Below are positions 18,676-26,351 of a stretch of 64,000 bases of DNA, one piece after another. Both the position numbers and the translations under genes were made by a program. The stretch lies in NCBI GenBank assembly GCA_900770635.1, contig CAAGLB010000101.1:62001-126000 (forward strand), given 5' to 3'. The DNA comes from an uncultured Alistipes sp. GTDB lineage: Bacteria; Bacteroidota; Bacteroidia; Bacteroidales; Rikenellaceae. The stretch's first letter is position 1; the number at the start of each line of letters is the position of its first letter. The notes beneath the pieces were generated by a model that saw only the letters and a list, made by a program, of their open reading frames with translations, searched no databases and was not told where the DNA came from.

Positions 18676-18703
18676 AAAGCCACCTACTGGGTGGCTTTTT
18701 TTG
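18676..18703 (+). terminator. miaB terminator
   Basis: The 9-bp stem AAAGCCACC/GGTGGCTTT (18676-18684 with 18690-18698) has a 5-base loop and is followed by T. A run of about ten G follows at 18704. Confidence 0.88.
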
Positions 18704-18712
18704 TGGGGGGGG

Positions 18713-18997
18713 GTAGAGAGATTAGGGAGATTAGGGAATTTAAGGAATTTCAGGAGTAAATCACTAATTTCTCTAAATTCCCTAAATTCAACACAATGTC
18801 ATTCTGAACGAAGTGAAGAATCTCTCAGTTAGCACATACTGCGAGATGTTTCGCCAAGGCTCAACATGACAGTAGTGGGTATTTGTGGGTATTCTGGGTA
18901 TAGTGGGTATAGTGGGTATCTTGGGTATAGTGGGTACTATGGGTAGTTTTTTCTATTTACCCATCATACCCATCGTACCCATAATCCTCATTACTCA
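18713..18997. repeat. Composite repeat between miaB and the BASS gene
   Basis: This convergent spacer holds, in order, an ATTAGGGA-type 9-bp array with its inverse (18713-18790), a family 2 palindrome (18797-18871, TGTCATTCTGA to CAACATGACA), a family 3 array of TGGGTANNN units turning into TACCCA units (18874-18982) around the core ATGGGTAGTTTTTTCTATTT, and a TTACTCATTACTCACTA tail. The tail supplies the last codons and stop of the BASS gene. Confidence 0.85.
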
Positions 18998-19903
18998 TTA
19001 CTCACTACCCCCTTTGCCCTTCTTATATATCTGATAGCTATTCACAAAGTTCTGCCAGACGATGTAGGCCGTAGGGGCGATGGAGGCTATCGGATTGAGG
19101 AAGTTGAGCGACATCCATATCGCAAGAATAGTGTTCTTCTGGCCCACAGACTGAGCTCCCGCTACCCTATCGCCCGACTTATCGCCCATATATCTGCCGA
19201 GCCTAAACTGCGCTAAACAGAGAACAAGAGCTATCACGGCAAGCTCAATTTCAACAACAATATCTGCCTCAGTATCAATGATAAACGCCGTAGTGCGTCC
19301 CATGACAAGCACAAGCGAGAAGAGCCATATATAGAACGAATATGACGAGTGGCGAGCAAACCAATCGGCAACACTACGCACAACAAGGCGCAACAGCTGA
19401 GCCACAACAAAGGGGGCTATGAGCGTGGGTGCTACACGTGAGATGATCTCCACAAAGGTGCATGTGCCATTACCAAAGGCGTGGAGGATGGGTGGCACAG
19501 CGATGGCCGTAACGATGTTGCACACGAGGCTATACGACACCATAGGAGCGACATTTGCGCCAAGCATTGCGGCAATAACCACCGACGCCATAGCAATAGG
19601 TGCAAGGACGCACATCATGGCACCCTGCGCCACGACCTCGCCGAGAAGTGGCCTAACGACAAGGAACACCACAACGCCACCCACAAGCTGCACAGCGAGC
19701 ATGGCGAGGTGTATCCACCTAAGGCGCATCTCACGAAGGTCGATGCGGCAATACGTGAGAAAGAGCATCGAGGCGATGAGCATGGGCGTGAGCATATTGT
19801 GGCTTGCCGCCTCGACCTGGGCCAAGGGTCGGCACAACACTGCGCCAACAACCATAGCCAGAGGCATGGCAATAGTCTTAATAGTCTGTCGTGAAAGAGC
19901 CAT
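18998..19903 (-). CDS. Bile acid:sodium symporter (BASS) family transporter
   Basis: The 301-residue protein has about nine or ten hydrophobic segments and the GQKNTILA motif near residue 260, which corresponds to the conserved E/G-x-Q-N element in the BASS (SBF) fold. Members import bile acids, pantothenate or other organic anions with sodium. The substrate cannot be read from the sequence. The last residues (GSE and stop) are encoded by the edge of the neighbouring composite repeat, so the C-terminus may have been reset by it. Confidence 0.75.
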   Translation of the reverse strand: MALSRQTIKTIAMPLAMVVGAVLCRPLAQVEAASHNMLTPMLIASMLFLTYCRIDLREMRLRWIHLAMLAVQLVGGVVVFLVVRPLLGEVVAQGAMMCVLAPIAMASVVIAAMLGANVAPMVSYSLVCNIVTAIAVPPILHAFGNGTCTFVEIISRVAPTLIAPFVVAQLLRLVVRSVADWFARHSSYSFYIWLFSLVLVMGRTTAFIIDTEADIVVEIELAVIALVLCLAQFRLGRYMGDKSGDRVAGAQSVGQKNTILAIWMSLNFLNPIASIAPTAYIVWQNFVNSYQIYKKGKGGSE

Positions 19904-20034
19904 ATTTTGTTGCGTATATATATTATATAGTGGTCACACATGTTGTCGCACACGACACTTAGCCCCGTCCGAAGCCACAAAGAGCCATCAAGGAGCAATG
20001 CCCGAGTGTGACATATTACGAAATTTAGGCGAGC

Positions 20035-20080
20035 AAAGGTACAAAAAAATTGCATTTTGCAACGAAAATATATACCTTTG
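20035..20080. promoter_or_regulatory. Divergent promoters of BASS and M64 genes
   Basis: On the minus strand TACCTTTG at 20035-20042 faces the BASS gene (leader about 125 bases). On the plus strand TTG at 20050-20052 and TACCTTTG at 20073-20080, 20 bp apart, face the M64 gene (leader about 26 bases). The two sites interleave. The BASS leader shows no riboswitch I recognise. Confidence 0.65.
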
Positions 20081-20112
20081 TACATTACGAAAACAATAAA
20101 CCTAAAATAGAT

Positions 20113-21396
20113 ATGAAACGACTACTTATCATCGCAGCCCTCGTTCTGGGCATCACAAGCCTCTCGGCACAAGATTTCGAGCGCAACTTCGCAGACAAGA
20201 CGCTGCGCATAGACTACACATTCATGGGCAATGCCAATGAGCAGTTTGTGGCCCTACATGGCCTGCAAGAAACAGACAACTGGTGGGGACGCCGCATAAA
20301 CCTCACCACAGTACCTCTCGAGGGAAATGGCGACCTCACGCTCTACGACGCAACAACAGGCGATGTGATCTACAAGACATCGTTCTCATCGTTGTTCCAA
20401 GAGTGGATAACAACACCCGAGGCAGCAACACTAACCAAGAGCTTCGAGTTTACGATACTCACCCCTATGCCTAAGCGTCGTGCCTATGCCGAGGTGGTGC
20501 TGCGTGACAACACAGGCAAGGAGAGCCGCCTGCGCCACACCATAGATCCTCAGGATAGGCTAATACGCAACGCCACAAACCGCCGTGCGCTGCCCTACAA
20601 ATATCTGCACAAGGGTGGCGACTCGAAGCGTGCTATCGACGTGGTGATATTGGCTGAGGGATATACTGTAGATGAGATTGATACATTTATGAAGGATGCT
20701 CAAATCACCACAGATGAGATTTTGAGCTACGAGCCATTCAAGAGCCATAAGGAGAAGTTCAACTTTATTGCCGTAGCAAGCACCTCTACCGACAGCAACG
20801 TGAGCGTGCCTCAGGACGACGCATGGCGCCAGACTGCCGTAGGCTCAAACTTCCTAACGTTCTACATGAACCGCTACCTCACATCGAGCAACGTGTATGC
20901 AATGTACGACCTCACCACAAACATCCCATGCGAGCACCTTATAATCCTCGCTAACACAGACACTTATGGCGGTGGCGGCATCTACAACTCATACACCCTG
21001 ACAACAGCTCACCATCGTGACTTTAAGCCTGTTGTAGTTCACGAGTTTGGCCACTCGTTCGGAGGCCTCGGCGACGAGTATTTCTACGACAATGCCGACA
21101 ACAACGACGAGATGCACTCGCTAAAACATGAGCCTTGGGAGCCCAACATCACAACACTCGTAGATTTCGAGTCGAAGTGGGCCGACATGGTTGATCCTAA
21201 GGTAGAGACACCTACCGAGCCTACCGAGAAGCGTATGAAGAACTACACCGTAGGTGTGTACGAGGGTGGCGGCTACCGCTCAAAGGGTATCTATCGTCCA
21301 GCCGTTGTCTGCCGCATGCGCAACAACACCGCCGAGCGCTTCTGCCCCGTGTGCGAGCGTGCCTTGGAGCGTGTGATATTGCACCAGGCGGAGTAG
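20113..21396 (+). CDS. M64 family (IgA peptidase-like) metallopeptidase
   Basis: This is a secreted zinc peptidase of the IgA peptidase M64 family. The catalytic HEFGH is at residues 310-314, followed by the third-ligand region GLGDEY. The signal peptide MKRLLIIAALVLGITSLSA sets the start at 20113. An upstream in-frame ATG at 20050 is rejected because it precedes the promoter -7 box. An N-terminal beta domain (about 20-170) precedes the peptidase domain. Cysteines near the C-terminus (CRM, CPVC) are typical. True IgA cleavage is not implied. The gene is followed by a terminator and a repeat array. Confidence 0.88.
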   Translation: MKRLLIIAALVLGITSLSAQDFERNFADKTLRIDYTFMGNANEQFVALHGLQETDNWWGRRINLTTVPLEGNGDLTLYDATTGDVIYKTSFSSLFQEWITTPEAATLTKSFEFTILTPMPKRRAYAEVVLRDNTGKESRLRHTIDPQDRLIRNATNRRALPYKYLHKGGDSKRAIDVVILAEGYTVDEIDTFMKDAQITTDEILSYEPFKSHKEKFNFIAVASTSTDSNVSVPQDDAWRQTAVGSNFLTFYMNRYLTSSNVYAMYDLTTNIPCEHLIILANTDTYGGGGIYNSYTLTTAHHRDFKPVVVHEFGHSFGGLGDEYFYDNADNNDEMHSLKHEPWEPNITTLVDFESKWADMVDPKVETPTEPTEKRMKNYTVGVYEGGGYRSKGIYRPAVVCRMRNNTAERFCPVCERALERVILHQAE

Positions 21397-21417
21397 ACTT
21401 ATTGAAGATAGAGAGAT

Positions 21418-21447
21418 GGTCGTGGGTTTTGGCTCACGACCTTTTTT
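21418..21447 (+). terminator. M64 gene terminator
   Basis: Stem GGTCGTG/CACGACC (21418-21424 with 21435-21441), 10-base loop, six T. Confidence 0.88.
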
Positions 21448-21465
21448 GTGGTAGGATGGTGGTGT

Positions 21466-21650
21466 AATGGGTAAAGTGGGTATGGTGGGTATTAGTGGGT
21501 ATTGGTGGGTATTGGTGGGTAAAGTGGGTATGGTGGGTATAGTGGGTATTGGTGGGTATAGTGGGTAAACGAGAACTACCCAAATACCCATACTACCCAA
21601 AATACCCATACTACCCAAAATACCCATACTACCCATACTCCCCATGACAC
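21466..21650. repeat. Family 3 nine-bp array after the M64 gene
   Basis: About 13 units of TGGGTANNN on the plus strand are followed by about seven inverted units (TACCCANNN), separated by AACGAGAACT in place of the usual core. The array could fold into a long, slippable hairpin. The rest of the spacer up to 21727 is AT-rich without other features. Confidence 0.85.
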
Positions 21651-21727
21651 CCACCCCACAACAAACAAGGGAAATTGATCAAAAGTGATGCAACATGCAG
21701 CTCGCTTTAATTAATTTCCCTTTTTTC

Positions 21728-21758
21728 TTTGTTAATTGATTTTTTTTTCTTAAATTTG
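21728..21758 (+). promoter_or_regulatory. Promoter of the biotin carboxyltransferase gene
   Basis: TTTG at 21728-21731 and TAAATTTG at 21751-21758 are 19 bp apart. The leader is about 70 bases. Confidence 0.65.
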
Positions 21759-21835
21759 TTATTCGAACAGACAGACTACGTCTGTAAGAAGAAGAGACTA
21801 AACCTAAAAACTAACAAATAAACCTTTGTAAAACT

Positions 21836-24178
21836 ATGACAAAGATCCTTAAAATCCGTGATCTTACGTTGCGTGACGGCCAGCAGTCGTCTTTCGCAAC
21901 TCGTATGACTCAGCAGCAGGTAGACCGCTGCCTTCCTTACTACAAGGATGCTGGCTTCTACGCTATGGAGGTATGGGGCGGTGCTGTGCCCGACTCTGTG
22001 ATGCGCTACCTCAACGAGAACCCATGGACTCGCCTCGAGACTATTAAGAAGGCTGTTGGCGATGTATCGAAGCTCACAGCTTTGTCACGTGGCCGCAACC
22101 TCTTTGGTTATGCTCCATATACCGACGAGATTATCGACGGCTTCTCACGCAATGCTATCGAGAGCGGCTTGGGCATCATGCGTATCTTCGACGCTTTGAA
22201 CGACGTTGACAACGTGAAGTCAACAATCAAGTATATCAAGCAGTATGGCGGTATCGCTGACTGCGCTGTATGTTACACCGTAGATCCTAAGTACAACGAC
22301 GGCGAGGAGCACGAGAAGGTGTTTACCGACGAGTATTTCCTCGACAAGGCACGCCAGATGGCTGAGCTCGGCGCCGACATGATTACTATCAAGGATATGT
22401 CAGGCTTGATTCCTCCTCAGCGTGTTGCTGGCCTTATCAAGCTCTTGAAGAAGGAGCTCGGCGTTGTCGTTGACTTCCACACACACTGTACTCCAGGCTA
22501 CGGTCTTGGCTCAGTATATGCAGCTATCGTTGCTGGCGTTGACATCGTGGATACCAACTGCTGGTGGTTTGGTGGTGGCACAGGTGCTCCTGCCGTAGAG
22601 CTTGTTTACCTCTTCTGCAAGAAGCTTGGCATCGAGCTTGGCGCAAACATGGAGGCTGTGGCTAAGATCAACGAGCAGCTCAAGGATATCCGCAAGGAGC
22701 TCGAGTTGTCGGTATTTGGCGCAGAGAAGCCACTTCCAAAGCCTTTCAACCCACTCGTAGACGCTACTCCTGCTGAGGTTGACGCCTTGCTCGACCGATG
22801 CGTAGCTGCTGCTCAGGCTGAGAACTGGGACGAGCTTTTGGAGGCATCACAGGCTATCGAGGCATACTTCGGCTTCCCAGCACCTAACAAGCTCGTTCAG
22901 GATGCTGAGATCCCTGGCGGTATGTACTCTAACATGGTAGCACAGCTCAAGCAGCTTGGCGCTGAGGACATCCTCCCACGTGCTATGGAGCTTATCCCAC
23001 CAGTACGTCTTGCAGCGGGTCTTCCACCACTCGTAACGCCTACATCACAGATCGTGGGTGCTCAGGCTGTTAACTGCGCTATGGACGAGAAGGCAGGTCG
23101 TGCTATGTACACCAACAAGTCGGCTCAGTTCGTAGGCTTGGTTAAGGGTGACTATGGTCGCACTCCTGTGAAGATCTCTGAGGACTTCCGTGAGAAGATT
23201 TGCGGCTTCAGAGAGGAGCGTCCTTACGACACATCGAAGTATCAGAAGCAGCCTAACCCAACATTGGAGAAGGCTGGTGGCGTGCTCTTGGCTGAGAACG
23301 AGAAGGAGGAGCTCTTGTTGGAGTTGTTCCCATTGGTAGCTAAGGCTTACCTCACAGGTGTTAAGGAGGCTGCATACGCTGAGAAGGTTGCTGCCGATCC
23401 ATCACTCAAGAAGGAGGAGGCAGTAGAGCTTCAGCCTATCACTGGCGACACTATCGTTGCTCCACTCCCAGGCCGTGTTATCGAGCTTAAGGTTAAGGTT
23501 GGCGACATGGTGACTGTAGGTCAGGAGGTTGCTATCCTCGAGGCTATGAAGATGGAGAACTCAATCACTTCAGACTTCGCAGGTAAGGTTAAGCAGATCA
23601 TCGTTAAGGAGGGTGACACAGTTCAGGCTGAGGGCATCATCATCGAGATCGAGAGCGCTAAGGCTGGTGCAGCTGCTGGTGGCAAGCGTCCAGTGACTGG
23701 CAAGACCGTATGTGCTCCACTCCCAGGCCGTGTTATCGAGCTTAAGGTTAAGGTTGGCGACAAGGTAGCTGCTGGCCAGGAGGTTATGATCCTCGAGGCT
23801 ATGAAGATGGAGAACTCTATCACTACCGACTATGCTGGCTACGTTAAGCAGATCATGGTTGCTGAGGGCGACACTGTTCAGGCTGACGCTATCCTTATCG
23901 AGGTTGCCGACTCTATGGAGGACGAGGGCGAGGCTACTGCTGAGCGCAAGGTTACTGCTGCTGATGGCAAGACCGTGAATGCACCACTTCCAGGCCGTGT
24001 TATCGAGATCAAGGTTAAGGCTGGCGATACAGTGACCGTTGGTCAGGAGGTTATGATCCTCGAGGCTATGAAGATGGAGAACTCTATCTCGTCGGACTAT
24101 GCGGGTAAGGTTCTTGGCTTGTTGGTTGCTGAGGGCGACACCGTACAGGCTGACCAGCCATTGGTTGTAATCGAGTAA
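21836..24178 (+). CDS. Carboxyltransferase with three biotinyl domains (oxaloacetate decarboxylase alpha / pyruvate carboxylase B type)
   Basis: Residues 1-290 form the HMGL-like carboxyltransferase barrel (RDLTLRDGQQS, metal-binding DFHTHCTPG) and about 300-470 the conserved carboxylase domain. After a linker come three successive biotinyl domains with EAMKMEN motifs. The biotinylated lysines are K572, K657 and K746. Homologues normally have one. The units share long identical nucleotide stretches (49 bases identical at 23459 and 23714), so the duplications are recent or kept alike by conversion. No biotin carboxylase or membrane decarboxylase subunits are adjacent, so the choice between decarboxylase and carboxylase is open. 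The substrate is probably oxaloacetate/pyruvate. Confidence 0.88.
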   Translation: MTKILKIRDLTLRDGQQSSFATRMTQQQVDRCLPYYKDAGFYAMEVWGGAVPDSVMRYLNENPWTRLETIKKAVGDVSKLTALSRGRNLFGYAPYTDEIIDGFSRNAIESGLGIMRIFDALNDVDNVKSTIKYIKQYGGIADCAVCYTVDPKYNDGEEHEKVFTDEYFLDKARQMAELGADMITIKDMSGLIPPQRVAGLIKLLKKELGVVVDFHTHCTPGYGLGSVYAAIVAGVDIVDTNCWWFGGGTGAPAVELVYLFCKKLGIELGANMEAVAKINEQLKDIRKELELSVFGAEKPLPKPFNPLVDATPAEVDALLDRCVAAAQAENWDELLEASQAIEAYFGFPAPNKLVQDAEIPGGMYSNMVAQLKQLGAEDILPRAMELIPPVRLAAGLPPLVTPTSQIVGAQAVNCAMDEKAGRAMYTNKSAQFVGLVKGDYGRTPVKISEDFREKICGFREERPYDTSKYQKQPNPTLEKAGGVLLAENEKEELLLELFPLVAKAYLTGVKEAAYAEKVAADPSLKKEEAVELQPITGDTIVAPLPGRVIELKVKVGDMVTVGQEVAILEAMKMENSITSDFAGKVKQIIVKEGDTVQAEGIIIEIESAKAGAAAGGKRPVTGKTVCAPLPGRVIELKVKVGDKVAAGQEVMILEAMKMENSITTDYAGYVKQIMVAEGDTVQADAILIEVADSMEDEGEATAERKVTAADGKTVNAPLPGRVIEIKVKAGDTVTVGQEVMILEAMKMENSISSDYAGKVLGLLVAEGDTVQADQPLVVIE

Positions 24179-24239
24179 CGATAACCCGATATAATGAATA
24201 TGGAGCCATTCATGCGAGTGGCTCCATGTTTTTTGTTGG

Positions 24240-24350
24240 GGGGATATTAGGGAAGTTAAGAAGATTAGGGAAATTAAAAAACACTAAATTCCCTAATCTC
24301 TCTACCCAGAATACCCATGATACCCATAATACCCACTCTACCCATAAAGT
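24240..24350. repeat. Short 9-bp arrays after the biotin protein gene
   Basis: A brief ATTAGGGAA-type segment with inverse (24245-24300) is followed by five TACCCANNN units (24303-24350) in the convergent spacer before ssb. Confidence 0.7.
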
Positions 24351-24365
24351 TCCCCCATCGAGATA

Positions 24366-24554
24366 GAATTTGTTGTCAGAAGGGTTGCAGATGTGGCCTT
24401 TGTCACGGGAATAAATTTGTTGTTAGAAGGGTTGCAGATGTGGCCTTGACATGAAAAAGCCACCGATGGGTAGTACTTGGCGTACGTCCCATTGGTGGCT
24501 TTGATTGATAGGTCGCAGATGCGCCCTTATCACAACAAATTCACAACAAATTTA
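24366..24554 (-). repeat. Family 1 stop-codon palindrome, copy C (ssb), partly duplicated
   Basis: On the minus strand the ssb stop runs into AATTTGTTGTGAATTTGTTGTGATAAGG (given here only to show the doubled proximal arm). The inner stem pairs AAAGCCACCAATGGG with CCCATCGGTGGCTTT and is followed by a distal arm ending in AACAACAAATT. The distal third is present twice in tandem (24366-24413 and 24414-24455). This is the only copy with a duplicated distal arm. Confidence 0.8.
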
Positions 24555-25100
24555 GAAGGGAAGGTCGTCCGGATCAGCCATCGGCATCTGAGGCGCTGCG
24601 GGCATAGGCTGTGGCTGCTGCTGATAACCCTGTTGATAGCTTGGCTGTGCAGGCTGCTGATAACTCTGCTGATACTGTGGCTGTGATGGTTGCTGGTAGC
24701 TTGGCTGCTGATAACCACTCTGTTGTGGCTGCTGGTAGCTCTGCTGTGGCTGATAGCCACCCTGCTGACCTTCGGGCTTACGGCCGAGGAGCTTCATCTC
24801 GTCGGCAACAATCTCCACGCCAGTGTGGCGCTGGCCATCCTTCTCCCACTCACGGCTACGCAAACGGCCCTCGACATATATCTGCGAGCCCTTGCGAACA
24901 TACTTATCGGCAACATCGGCCAAGCCTCGCCACAAGGTGATGCTATGCCACTCGGTATGCTCGGTAGTCTCGTTGGTCTGGCGGTTGAACATGCGCTCGG
25001 TGGTGGCCAAGCGTAGGCGAGCAACCTTAACGCCGGTTTCGAGGGTGCGAACCTCGGGGTCCTGCCCCACATTTCCTAAAAGAATTACCTTGTTAATCAT
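24552..25100 (-). CDS. ssb: Single-stranded DNA-binding protein
   Basis: SSB protects single-stranded DNA and recruits replication and repair partners. Residues 1-105 form the OB-fold (NKVILLGNVGQDPEVRT, EWHSITLWRGLADVADKYVRKGSQIYVEGRL). Then comes a glutamine-, proline- and tyrosine-rich linker of about 60 residues built on imperfect QQPSYQQP-type repeats, and the acidic partner-binding tip DPDDLPF. At 182 residues it is of usual length. The start overlaps the end of lpxK by 4 bp, so translation is coupled to it. Confidence 0.96.
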   Translation of the reverse strand: MINKVILLGNVGQDPEVRTLETGVKVARLRLATTERMFNRQTNETTEHTEWHSITLWRGLADVADKYVRKGSQIYVEGRLRSREWEKDGQRHTGVEIVADEMKLLGRKPEGQQGGYQPQQSYQQPQQSGYQQPSYQQPSQPQYQQSYQQPAQPSYQQGYQQQPQPMPAAPQMPMADPDDLPF

Positions 25101-26194
25101 AAAGTATCATCGTCTAAATTTACACTCTTCTTCGACATCTTCTTACGTGAAGCGAAATCCTTAAACTCGATCTCGTTCTTCAACGTGCCGATAAAATCTT
25201 TGTCTGGGCCATCGATAAGCTCGGTCATAATAGGCTGGTAGTACATGGCACGGCGCAGAGCCTCGGGGATAGACTTGCTGCGGAAGAGCTTGACAGCATC
25301 CTTCTCGGTCATGAGCACCACAGCACGAGGGTGCTTGCTGAGCATGCGCATGAGCTTAGTCATATCCTCACGTGTGTAGCGGTGGTGGTCGGGGACAATC
25401 ATCTTGTCAACAACATTGAACCTCACAGAGACCTCACGGATGAAGGGGCGTGGGTTGCCGACACCCGCCAAGATGATAGCCTGCGAGCCATAGTCAATCG
25501 CCTCACGGTCAGCGAAATAGAATAACGGCTCGATACTCATAGGCTGGATATGCGAGAAGTAGACACGCTGGTAGGCAATGGTGCGCAGCTCGTTGCGCCA
25601 CAGGCGGCGGTCGAGGGGCGTCATCTGGTCGGAGCACTTCGACACCATGAAGATATGGGCAGCTTTGAGCCTACGTTTAAGGTCACGTAGACGTCCAGCA
25701 GGCAGCAGCTTGTCGTGCTTGACATGGCGTGTGGCATCGAGGATCACGATGTTGACCTTGGCACGCACACGTCGGTGCTGGAAGCCGTCATCCATGATTA
25801 TGAGGTTCACCTCGGGGTGCTCCTGGCGTATGCGACGTATGGCCGACACACGATCCTCGGCAACGACAACAACAGCATGTGGGTATTTGAGCTTAACTTG
25901 CAGCGGCTCGTCGCCAACTTTAAGGTAGCTATCCGAGGTATTCACCTCACGGTAGCCCTTGGTGCTGCGGCCGTAGCCTCGTGAGAGCATGGCTATGGTG
26001 TAGGTGTCGGAGAGTTGCTGGATGAGTAGCTCAGCCATAGGCGTCTTGCCTGTGCCACCTACGGTGATGTTGCCGATGCAGACTACGGGGATGTCGAACT
26101 CGTAGCTACGCAATATGCCCCAGTCGTAGAGGCGATGACGAATAGCTATCACCGCACCATAGATCCACGAGAGTATGGCTAATATTGGTTTCAT
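25097..26194 (-). CDS. lpxK: Tetraacyldisaccharide 4'-kinase
   Basis: LpxK phosphorylates the 4' position of the lipid A disaccharide at the inner membrane. A short N-terminal membrane-associated helix (about 4-20) precedes the P-loop GGTGKT (46-51). SRGYGR and the IIMDDGFQHRRV segment match the family's second conserved block. At 365 residues it is slightly longer than E. coli LpxK (328), with a lysine-rich C-terminus. It is the promoter-proximal gene of an lpxK-ssb pair. Confidence 0.94.
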   Translation of the reverse strand: MKPILAILSWIYGAVIAIRHRLYDWGILRSYEFDIPVVCIGNITVGGTGKTPMAELLIQQLSDTYTIAMLSRGYGRSTKGYREVNTSDSYLKVGDEPLQVKLKYPHAVVVVAEDRVSAIRRIRQEHPEVNLIIMDDGFQHRRVRAKVNIVILDATRHVKHDKLLPAGRLRDLKRRLKAAHIFMVSKCSDQMTPLDRRLWRNELRTIAYQRVYFSHIQPMSIEPLFYFADREAIDYGSQAIILAGVGNPRPFIREVSVRFNVVDKMIVPDHHRYTREDMTKLMRMLSKHPRAVVLMTEKDAVKLFRSKSIPEALRRAMYYQPIMTELIDGPDKDFIGTLKNEIEFKDFASRKKMSKKSVNLDDDTL

Positions 26195-26235
26195 CCGAGT
26201 TCAGTTATCCTAAATACATAGTTACACAATGTGGT

Positions 26236-26266
26236 CAAAGGTACAAAATATTTTGATTACGGCAAA
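26236..26266 (-). promoter_or_regulatory. lpxK-ssb promoter
   Basis: TACCTTTG (minus strand, 26236-26243) and TTTG (26263-26266) are 19 bp apart. The start point would be near 26229. Confidence 0.75.
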
Positions 26267-26337
26267 ACCAATCATCGTTTTTTAGACCAGTGTAGACATT
26301 TATGTCTAAAAATATAGCTTTTTCAGAAAAAATTACA

Positions 26338-26345
26338 TAACTTTG
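26338..26345 (+). promoter_or_regulatory. -7 box of the M23 lipoprotein gene
   Basis: TAACTTTG ends 6 bases before the ATG at 26352, which would give a leaderless or near-leaderless transcript. No clear TTG is seen at -33. Confidence 0.5.
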
Positions 26346-26351
26346 CCAATT

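Noticed and set aside
19904..20034. Riboswitch in the 125-base BASS leader
   Set aside because: I could not find the conserved core of any riboswitch class I know, and there is no convincing terminator hairpin before the start codon.
20050..20112. Upstream ATG for the M64 peptidase
   Set aside because: It precedes the TACCTTTG promoter box and would bury the clear signal peptide that starts at 20113.
21466..21650. Possible CRISPR array
   Set aside because: The unit is only 9 bp with three variable bases, there are no spacers of 30-40 bp and no cas genes, and the units invert in the middle.
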